The notes beneath the pieces are model-generated. The model saw only the letters and a list, made by a program, of their open reading frames with translations, was not told where the DNA came from and ran no database searches. Positions 1-5,918 of a DNA stretch of 6,698 nucleotides are shown in pieces; the first letter of the stretch is position 1, and every line of letters starts with the position of its first letter. The position numbers and the translations under genes were made by a program. Origin of the DNA: CAZNUM01 sp046861615 (GTDB lineage: Bacteria; Fidelibacterota; Marinisomatia; Marinisomatales; TCS55); the NCBI GenBank assembly GCA_046861615.1, contig JBHHUS010000071.1:1-6698 (forward strand), given 5' to 3'.

Positions 1-5
1 AACCA

Positions 6-212
6 TTATTTGGTTTTATTACTATATTTTTTCTTAAACTGTTCAATCCGCCCCGCCGTGTCCACCAGTTTCTGTTTACCAGTGTAAAACGGATGACATT
101 CCGAGCAGATTTCAACCCGTTGATCTCCAACGGTACTGTAAACCTGAAACGTGTGTCCACAGGAACAATGGACCAAGCCTAATTTATAATCAGGATGAAT
201 TCCTTCTTTCAT
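6..212 (-). CDS. rpmE: 50S ribosomal protein L31, zinc-binding form
   Basis: This 68-residue protein is a component of the large ribosomal subunit and sits at the bridge between the subunits. The N-terminus MKEGIHPDY is typical of L31. It has the full set of zinc cysteines of the zinc-binding ('C+') type: C16 and C18 in HCSCGH, and C36 and C39 in EICSECHPFYTG. The CHPFYTGKQK segment is the L31 signature, and length is normal for the family. The start is supported by a GGAG ribosome binding site (220-223, complement) seven bases upstream, inside the 16 nt gap after the aminotransferase stop. It is the last gene visible in the run; only five bases follow its stop, so no terminator can be judged. 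Because it keeps the cysteines it is probably the form used when zinc is plentiful; no cysteine-free paralogue is in the window. Confidence 0.97.
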   Translation of the reverse strand: MKEGIHPDYKLGLVHCSCGHTFQVYSTVGDQRVEICSECHPFYTGKQKLVDTAGRIEQFKKKYSNKTK

Positions 213-228
213 AATAAAACTCCATTCA

Positions 229-1428
229 TTAAGTTAATTTTTCCAATACTACCCGGGTACGCCGGATACCTTTTTCAATTGTTTCCATATCAGTAGCGTA
301 GGAAAAGCGAATATAGCCAGGGGCTCCAAATCCGTCTCCCGGCACCGTTACAATCCTGCCCTCACTCAGAAGATAATCACTGAGATCAAATGAATTCTTT
401 AACTGCTTTCCATGGACCTCTTTGCCGAGGTAGTACGACATGTCGGGAAAAGCATAAAAGGCACCACCCGGCAGAGCACAGTTTACCTCAGGAATTTTAT
501 TTAACAACTTTACCATCAGATTACGGCGTTCTTTAAATGCTGCCCGCATCTTTTCCACCGGTGTCTGGTCTCCCATCAGGGCAGCAACCGCGGCCTTCTG
601 GCCAATGGCATTAGCACAAGAGGTAGTTTGTCCCTGAAGCTTGGCCATCCCCTGAATCAACCGGATACCTCCAAAAGCATATCCGATCCGCCACCCAGTC
701 ATAGCATAGGTCTTTGACAAACTCATACAAGTCAAGACTTCAGCACCGATACCGTGTTCCCGGTTCAATTTTTCCATACTAACAAATTGCCCTTCAAACA
801 CCAGGCGCTCATAACATTCATCTGAAATTACCACCCAATCATTCAGTTGCGCCAATCGGAGCAACTTTAGCAACGCAGCTTCAGACCAGACCCCGCCAGT
901 AGGATTGGAGGGAGAGTTGACAATTACACCTTTAATATCATCAGCAATAATATCTTCCAGAGCAACAAAATCAGGTTCATAATTTCGTTCAGCAATAGTA
1001 TTCAACAGAATTGGTTTACTGTCCGCAAGTTTAACAAATTCAGGGTAAGATACCCAAAACGGTCGAAACACCAATCCCTTGTCACCCGCCTGAAAGAGTG
1101 TCTGACATGCCAGCGAAAGACTTTGTTTTTCCCCATTAGAGATTAACACCTGTTCCGGTTTCACGTCCAAATCATTCTCACGCTTTAATTTCGCGCATAC
1201 CGCCTGGCGTAGTTCAATCATACCAGCACCGGCAGTATATTTTGTGTAACCTTCATCCAGCGCTTTTTTGGCAGCATTCCGAATGTATTCTGGTGTGTTA
1301 AAGTCCGGCTCACCAGCACTAAAATTAATCACATCTACTCCCTGGGCTCTTAGTTCTGCCGCCCGGGAAGTCATCTCAAGCGTAAAGGAGGGTTTGACGC
1401 GATGAACGCGATCAGCCAGCTGGACCAT
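229..1428 (-). CDS. PLP-dependent class I aminotransferase, aspartate aminotransferase type
   Basis: This 399-residue cytosolic enzyme most likely moves an amino group between aspartate and 2-oxoglutarate. The key PLP-fold residues are present: FSAGEPDF near residues 36-43, N175 in NSPSNPTGG, D203 in ISDECYE, the Schiff-base lysine K239 in SLSKTYAMTGWRIGY, R247, and R374 in GYIRFSYA, which binds the substrate carboxylate. The set points to the subgroup Ib (Thermus/Bacillus type) aspartate aminotransferases, some of which also act on prephenate; sequence alone does not exclude that or another keto acid. Length is normal. M1 gives the family's usual N-terminus (ADRVHRVKPSFTLEMTSRA), but no good Shine-Dalgarno lies upstream. 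The previous stop is only 14 nt away, so translation is probably coupled to the Cas6b-like gene. There is no obvious functional link to its neighbours. Confidence 0.93.
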   Translation of the reverse strand: MVQLADRVHRVKPSFTLEMTSRAAELRAQGVDVINFSAGEPDFNTPEYIRNAAKKALDEGYTKYTAGAGMIELRQAVCAKLKRENDLDVKPEQVLISNGEKQSLSLACQTLFQAGDKGLVFRPFWVSYPEFVKLADSKPILLNTIAERNYEPDFVALEDIIADDIKGVIVNSPSNPTGGVWSEAALLKLLRLAQLNDWVVISDECYERLVFEGQFVSMEKLNREHGIGAEVLTCMSLSKTYAMTGWRIGYAFGGIRLIQGMAKLQGQTTSCANAIGQKAAVAALMGDQTPVEKMRAAFKERRNLMVKLLNKIPEVNCALPGGAFYAFPDMSYYLGKEVHGKQLKNSFDLSDYLLSEGRIVTVPGDGFGAPGYIRFSYATDMETIEKGIRRTRVVLEKLT

Positions 1429-1442
1429 ACTAAAGAGACCGG

Positions 1443-2450
1443 TTATAAATTATGCTGTTTTTTATGGTACTCTTCGCTATTGAATTTCGACTCGTCTGAG
1501 CTTTCTTTGCGTTTTTTACTCTTCCGTCGTGGTTTAACGGGAGGCACTGCTTCAATCACCGGCGGGTTTTCATCTTCAATATCGAACTCTTCAGATAGTA
1601 CTTTTTTGGATTTCTTTTTTGGTTTATTGCGATTGCTGTTTTTCCGTGGCCGAGGAACTTTATCAATCTCAATCTCTTGAATCCCCGACTCGGCAACAAC
1701 CAGCGGTGGTTCTTCATCAATTTTACCTTTAAGGGTAGATTCAAGTACCTGCTCATCAAAGGTGAACAATTCCGGATTAAAGAGGCCAAAAACAGTCCCA
1801 TAGCCGCGGGTAATACCGTTACCAATACCAATATAATTCGGTAATACAAAGTTGGCTCTGAACTCTCCTTCAAAAGCGCCCCAATTATTTTCATCCACTG
1901 GTTTGGGAAACAGAGAGGTCAACGTCACTTTAGTGAAAATATTTTCCTCCAGTTCCATACCCATCTCCCGGGCCATAAAGACAATATTCTGACCCAAAAG
2001 ACGATTCAGGAAATTCACCCGATCCACATTATTGAGGAAACGGTACCTTGATCCCGTGGTCTGGTTTAAAGCTACCCAGGGAGTGACGAAGCGATATCGA
2101 ATCAATTTTGGCACCGGATGGAAATTATCCGTATGCTCCTCTACGTCAACATCATGGACCTGAAAAGTGATATTCCCAAAATCAAGAATATCCAGTTTCT
2201 CCGCCATGGAGCGGATTGAATCAACACCTTCTCCAATCCCCACAACATAGATTTGCTCATTTAGGATTTTTACCTGTACCCGGGGATAAAGAAAATGATC
2301 CCGGTATGTACCATCCAGCATGGGAACGATTGATTCCTCCGGAAAATGCCGCATAAAAACACCCTTTACCTGGTAAGGTGTTTTTCGCACAGGTTTATCC
2401 GTTATCAATCGTACAACGATTGTTTTTACTTCAGGATATGTAAACTCCAT
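1443..2450 (-). CDS. Stand-alone Cas6b-like RNA-binding/endoribonuclease-fold protein with a charged C-terminal tail
   Basis: This is a 335-residue protein with no signal peptide or membrane segment. Residues 1-239 follow the layout I recognise from Cas6b, the RAMP-fold enzymes that cut CRISPR precursor RNA. There is a first strand (VKTIVVRLI, 9-17), a YPRVQVK strand with VVGIGEG (55-75), YRFVTPWVALNQ (119-130), a helix with NFLNRLLGQNIVFMA (146-160), then LPNYIGIGNGITRGYGTVFG (203-222), containing the glycine-rich loop typical of Cas6. Residues 240-335 are an added low-complexity tail with acidic stretches alternating with basic clusters KPKKKSKK (276-283) and KPRRKSKKRK (306-315). The histidine-rich segment expected just before the YPxxQxK strand in Cas6b is absent; H35 and H52 are the only nearby histidines. 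GAGG (2458-2461, complement) lies seven bases before the ATG. It sits 47 nt after rho and 14 nt before an aminotransferase, with no cas gene or repeat array in the window. Family membership is fairly sure; catalytic activity and a CRISPR role are doubtful. Confidence 0.72.
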   Translation of the reverse strand: MEFTYPEVKTIVVRLITDKPVRKTPYQVKGVFMRHFPEESIVPMLDGTYRDHFLYPRVQVKILNEQIYVVGIGEGVDSIRSMAEKLDILDFGNITFQVHDVDVEEHTDNFHPVPKLIRYRFVTPWVALNQTTGSRYRFLNNVDRVNFLNRLLGQNIVFMAREMGMELEENIFTKVTLTSLFPKPVDENNWGAFEGEFRANFVLPNYIGIGNGITRGYGTVFGLFNPELFTFDEQVLESTLKGKIDEEPPLVVAESGIQEIEIDKVPRPRKNSNRNKPKKKSKKVLSEEFDIEDENPPVIEAVPPVKPRRKSKKRKESSDESKFNSEEYHKKQHNL

Positions 2451-2497
2451 AGTTATACCTCATTAGTTGCTACACCTTTAGATTTTGAAATTTACGA

Positions 2498-3745
2498 TTA
2501 TTGGCTCATGGTGTCCAGAAAATCCTCATTCGTTTTGGTTCTTTTCATTCGATCCAGAAGAAATTCCATAGCCTCGACGACGTTCATTTCATTCAATAGT
2601 TTACGTAAAATCCACATTCGAGCCAACACCTTCTTGTCCAGCAATAATTCCTCCTTACGGGTCCCGGAGCGAATAAGATCAAAAGAGGGGAAAATCCTAC
2701 GATCACTCAAGCGGCGATCAAGAACCAGTTCCATATTACCGGTTCCTTTAAATTCCTCAAAAATCACATCATCCATCCGGCTGCCGGTATCAATCAATGC
2801 TGTGGCAATGATTGTCAGACTGCCACTTTCTTCCGTATTTCTGGCTGCGCCAAAGAATTGTTTCGGTTTTTTCAGGGCGTTGGAGTCAATCCCCCCAGAG
2901 AGTATTTTACCGCTGTGAGGCATTACTGCATTATGAGCCCGGGCCAAACGGGTAATACTGTCCAGAAGAATAACCACGTCGTCACCATATTCTACCATTC
3001 GTTTGGCCTTCTGGAGAACCATATCCGCCACGGCAACGTGCCGCTCGGGAGGTTCGTCAAAGGTTGAACTAACCACTTCTGCAGCCACATGCCGCTTCAT
3101 GTCAGTAACTTCCTCCGGCCGTTCGTCAATTAATAGAATAATCAACCTAACTTTAGGATGGTTTTTCAAAATCGCATTGGCAATTTTCTGCAATAAAATG
3201 GTTTTACCCGTCTTGGGTTGGGCGACAATCAAACCACGCTGACCCATACCAATCGGCGATACTAAATCCATAATACGGGTGGACAAATCTCTCGGGTCTG
3301 ATTCCAGAATAAATCTTTCTTCCGGGTGTAGTGGAGTCAGATTATCAAATAGAATGGCCTGCTTCACCTGGGCTGGTTCTTTACCATTCACCAAGTCCAC
3401 CTTCAACAGCGCATAGAATCGCTCCTTTTCCTTTGGGGGACGGATTTGGCCGGAAAGCTCAAGGCCGGTACGTAATCCGAACCGCTTTATCTGGGAGGGA
3501 CTGACATAGATGTCATCAGGTCCGGGTAAATAATTAAAATCCGGACTGCGTAAAAAACCGTAACCTTCCTGGAGCACTTCCAGTACTCCCCTGGCGGTTA
3601 CAATACCTTCTTTTTCATTGTGGGCTTGCAGTACCCGTACAATCAATTCCTGTTTGTTGAGGCCGGAGTAGCTCTGCACTTTTAGTTCCTGTGCCAGGGC
3701 AGTCAACTCCTTGATTTTGAGTGCCTGCAGTTCGTTGACATTCAT
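2498..3745 (-). CDS. rho: Transcription termination factor Rho
   Basis: Rho is the hexameric RNA-dependent helicase that loads on nascent RNA and releases it from RNA polymerase. All parts are visible in 415 residues, close to the E. coli length. The N-terminal helical Rho_N domain is at about 1-45 (ELQALKIKELTALAQEL). The cold-shock-like RNA-binding domain is at about 50-120, with GYGFLR (61-66). The ATPase core runs from about 130 to the end: Walker A AQPKTGKT (175-182), LIDERPEEVTDMKR (206-218) with the catalytic glutamate, Walker B VVILLDSITRLARA (257-270), the Q-loop SGKILSGGIDSNAL (278-291), and EEFKGTGNMEL of the R-loop region (330-340). There is no large insertion in the N-terminal domain, unlike some actinobacterial and Bacteroidota Rho proteins. 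AAGGA (3755-3759, complement) lies nine bases before the ATG. The upstream gap can form competing hairpins (see separate entry), which fits known leader control of rho elsewhere. Confidence 0.98.
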   Translation of the reverse strand: MNVNELQALKIKELTALAQELKVQSYSGLNKQELIVRVLQAHNEKEGIVTARGVLEVLQEGYGFLRSPDFNYLPGPDDIYVSPSQIKRFGLRTGLELSGQIRPPKEKERFYALLKVDLVNGKEPAQVKQAILFDNLTPLHPEERFILESDPRDLSTRIMDLVSPIGMGQRGLIVAQPKTGKTILLQKIANAILKNHPKVRLIILLIDERPEEVTDMKRHVAAEVVSSTFDEPPERHVAVADMVLQKAKRMVEYGDDVVILLDSITRLARAHNAVMPHSGKILSGGIDSNALKKPKQFFGAARNTEESGSLTIIATALIDTGSRMDDVIFEEFKGTGNMELVLDRRLSDRRIFPSFDLIRSGTRKEELLLDKKVLARMWILRKLLNEMNVVEAMEFLLDRMKRTKTNEDFLDTMSQ

Positions 3746-3754
3746 AAAAAGAGA

Positions 3755-3813
3755 TCCTTGTTAAATAAAGTTTTTATTGTATAAAACTGCGGGGAACCCC
3801 CGGTTGGGGGGGT
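3755..3813 (-). promoter_or_regulatory. rho leader / folC-rho intergenic element with two competing GC hairpins
   Basis: On the minus strand three GC blocks follow one another: a C7 run (3806-3812), a G5 run (3797-3801) and a C4 run (3791-3794). The middle block can pair with either neighbour. ACCCCC (3808-3813) with GGGGGT (3796-3801) gives a six-pair stem with a 6-base loop. CGGGG (3798-3802) with CCCCG (3790-3794) gives a five-pair stem with a 3-base loop, followed by CAGTTTTAT. The second resembles a weak intrinsic terminator because its T run is short and interrupted. Closer to rho an AT-rich inverted repeat (3764-3769 with 3773-3778) precedes the ribosome binding site at 3755-3759. The element could end the amidase-murI-folC transcript, attenuate rho, or both. 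The pairings are seen directly; the function is inferred. Confidence 0.42.
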
Positions 3814-3846
3814 ATAATAAATTCAGTTCGTGCTCAGTAAGTTACA

Positions 3847-5136
3847 TTAAATTCTACCATTCTGAAAGGAAAATTCAAAGCGCCTGAAAATATCCTCTGC
3901 CACGTAATGACTGCCGGTTATTAAACCGTAAGCTCCCAGTTCCGATGTTCTGTTGACCAAAACTTCCATCGCCTGATTAAAATCAGCTATTTCCAAGAAT
4001 TCCCGATTCAGAATGGCTGACAATTTGGAACCGAGGGCCTTGCTGCTCAATAAACCGCTGTCTTCCGCTCCACTGATGATTAATGGGCCGGAGCATTGAT
4101 CTAATTCAGCCGCAATCAAACCCAATTCCTTGTCTCCCTTCAACACAAATAAAATCACCGGGTCAATTCCACATAAGCAACGAATGGTTTGCATTACAAT
4201 TTTTAATCCATGAGCATTATGAGCCACATCATAGAAAACCATTGGTACACTGCAGAGCTGTTGTAGCCTTCCGGGCCAGTTTACTTTTTTTAACCCTTTC
4301 TGAATGGTTGGAACCGATATTGTCGGGATTATTAACCTAGCAATTTGCATCGCCACCCCAGCATTTACTGCCTGATGGTCGCCAAGTAATGGTAGTTCAA
4401 ACTGATTGTCTTTGAAAACAAAAGCTGTCGCTTTTACTGATACAGAAATCTCTTCAAAATGGGTCATTTCGATTTTTATCACTGGAACTGATTTCTTCGC
4501 GGCGGTGCGTTCCAGAACCGCAATAACCTCCATTTCCTGAGGAGCTAGTACCAGCGGAATCCCCGGTTTAATAATACCGGCTTTTTCTTCAGCGATGGCG
4601 ATGAGATCATCCCCCAGTAATTCCCGGTGATCCAGCGAAACCGGTGTAATCGCGGTCACTTCCGGAGTTAACACATTAGTAGAATCCAGTCTTCCACCCA
4701 ACCCTGTTTCAATAATAGCAACATCGACACCTTGTTCAGCAAAATAGGAGAATGCCAACGCAGTTGTTGTTTCAAAAAAAGTGGCTTGAAGAGTGTCAAT
4801 ATCTGCCTGATGCTTTTTAATAAAATCTGCGATCCAGTCGTCGGAAACAGGATCACCATTGATACGCACCCGTTCATTAAAGCAGATTAAATGGGGCGAG
4901 GTATATAAACCAACTTTTAATCCGGTATTCTGAAGAATTGAGGCCAGGATTACCGCTGTTGATCCTTTTCCATTCGTTCCGGCAATATGAACTGACCGGA
5001 ATTTTGTCTCCGGACTACCACAATATTTTAACAATTCAAGAGTATGGCGAAGTCCCGCTTTGATCCCCAAACGACGAAGGCCATATAAATAATTCAGCAG
5101 CTCATTAAATTCAGTGGAGTGATATTTTAGTAACAT
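3847..5136 (-). CDS. folC: Bifunctional dihydrofolate synthase / folylpolyglutamate synthase
   Basis: This 429-residue cytosolic Mur-ligase-type enzyme adds glutamate to dihydropteroate and extends the glutamate chain of folates, using ATP. Visible motifs in order are: NYLYGLRRLGIKAGL (15-29), the P-loop HIAGTNGKGST (50-60), TSPHL (79-83), ERVRING (88-94), FETTTALAF (121-129), ETGLGGRLDSTN (143-154), SLDHRELLGDD (167-177), EEKAGIIKPG (183-192) with the lysine that is carbamylated in this family, LGDHQAVNAG (251-260), WPGRLQ (287-292), DVAHNAHG (303-310) and LITGSHYVAED (405-415). The DVAHNAHG motif departs from the common DGAHNP form but keeps the Asp, His and Asn. Length is typical. The ATG lies inside the end of murI, giving a 26 nt overlap. 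No other usual start codon (ATG, GTG or TTG) follows early in the frame, and the Shine-Dalgarno is weak, so translation is probably coupled to murI. Whether both activities are present cannot be told from the sequence. Confidence 0.96.
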   Translation of the reverse strand: MLLKYHSTEFNELLNYLYGLRRLGIKAGLRHTLELLKYCGSPETKFRSVHIAGTNGKGSTAVILASILQNTGLKVGLYTSPHLICFNERVRINGDPVSDDWIADFIKKHQADIDTLQATFFETTTALAFSYFAEQGVDVAIIETGLGGRLDSTNVLTPEVTAITPVSLDHRELLGDDLIAIAEEKAGIIKPGIPLVLAPQEMEVIAVLERTAAKKSVPVIKIEMTHFEEISVSVKATAFVFKDNQFELPLLGDHQAVNAGVAMQIARLIIPTISVPTIQKGLKKVNWPGRLQQLCSVPMVFYDVAHNAHGLKIVMQTIRCLCGIDPVILFVLKGDKELGLIAAELDQCSGPLIISGAEDSGLLSSKALGSKLSAILNREFLEIADFNQAMEVLVNRTSELGAYGLITGSHYVAEDIFRRFEFSFQNGRI

Positions 5137-5914
5137 TCTCTACTGGTGACCCCAGAAAACTCCGGGCAACTTTTTCAAATCGAAGCGGAAGATCGCTAAC
5201 ATAACAATCCAACTCCCCGGGGAATTCTAAATTAGACAACAATCCAAATTCCTTCAATAGTGTTTCTGTTTTAGTGGCGGTTGTCTCAGCAGAGTCCACT
5301 AGGGTTGTGTTTGGTGAGACTGCTTTCCGGATCACCGATTTCAGTAATGGATAATGGGTACATCCCAGTATGAGGGTATCAACACCGTCAACATTAATAC
5401 CGGCCAGGTATTCTCTGACTATTTTGTCCGGGATATCACCTTCTATCCAGCCTTCCTCTACCAGTGGAACGAACAAGGGGCAAGGTTTACTTTGCACAAC
5501 TACTGACGGAAGTTGATTCTTCAAAGCCTCTTCGTAAGCACCGGAATGGATTGTAGCCCGGGTTCCAATCACACCGATACGACCGGTTTGGGTTGCATTG
5601 ATGGCTGCCTCCACTCCCGGGTCAATTACACCAATAAGGGGGATATCAAAGGATTCCCGCAAATCATCCAAAGCCAGGGAAGAGGCGGTGTTACAAGCGA
5701 CAACAATCATTTTAGCCCCTTTAGTGATGAGAAATTCTACAATTTCCCTTGAATATGTTTTCACCAATGCCGGACTTTTATTTCCATAGGGAACCCGAGC
5801 GGTGTCCCCAAAATATATAACTGTTTCATGGGGCAGTTTTCGACGAAGTGCCTGAACCACCGTTAAGCCTCCTAAACCGGAGTCAAAAACGCCAATCGGA
5901 TTAAAATCAGCCAT
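5111..5914 (-). CDS. murI: Glutamate racemase
   Basis: This cofactor-independent racemase turns L-glutamate into D-glutamate for the peptide stem of peptidoglycan. The 267-residue length is normal. The N-terminal VFDSGLGGL (9-17) supplies D11 and S12, YFGDTARVPYG (34-44) is the second family signature, and the two catalytic cysteines are present: C74 in VACNTAS and C185 in LGCTHYPLL, with H187 beside the second. Its start is fixed by GAGGG (5923-5927, complement) eight bases upstream, overlapping the last codons of the amidase, and by the canonical N-terminus MADFNPIGVFDSG. The upstream amidase stop is 4 nt away and the downstream folC start lies inside this gene. Together with the amidase it forms a peptidoglycan pair, one making a precursor and the other remodelling the wall. 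Confidence 0.97.
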   Translation of the reverse strand: MADFNPIGVFDSGLGGLTVVQALRRKLPHETVIYFGDTARVPYGNKSPALVKTYSREIVEFLITKGAKMIVVACNTASSLALDDLRESFDIPLIGVIDPGVEAAINATQTGRIGVIGTRATIHSGAYEEALKNQLPSVVVQSKPCPLFVPLVEEGWIEGDIPDKIVREYLAGINVDGVDTLILGCTHYPLLKSVIRKAVSPNTTLVDSAETTATKTETLLKEFGLLSNLEFPGELDCYVSDLPLRFEKVARSFLGSPVENVTKISLH

Positions 5915-5918
5915 ATTT

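Noticed and set aside
1506..1652. Basic clusters in the Cas6b-like tail as nuclear localisation signals (eukaryotic origin)
   Set aside because: All neighbours are bacterial operon genes with Shine-Dalgarno sites; basic tails are common in bacterial RNA-binding proteins.
1402..1680. Plus-strand open frame antisense to the end of the Cas6b-like gene and start of the aminotransferase
   Set aside because: It is Ser/Phe/Leu/Arg-rich low-complexity sequence, the antisense reading of the Lys/Glu-rich tail, with no recognisable domain. The opposite strand holds convincing genes.
1556..1894. Second minus-strand frame inside the Cas6b-like gene
   Set aside because: It is an out-of-frame shadow. The main frame carries the Cas6b motifs and runs without interruption.
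2346..2918. 190-codon plus-strand open frame over the rho 3' end
   Set aside because: It lies entirely against strongly conserved Rho coding sequence and the start of the Cas6b-like gene, and has no domain-like features.
3806..3812. G7 tract as a phase-variation switch for rho
   Set aside because: The tract is short, non-coding and explained by the hairpin arm. Switching an essential-type gene this way would need evidence of length variation.
3811..3846. Sigma-70-type promoter upstream of rho (TTATTATAC on the minus strand as a -10)
   Set aside because: No acceptable -35 hexamer lies at 15-19 nt spacing; the best candidate, TTACTG, matches poorly. AT-rich gaps give such -10 look-alikes by chance.
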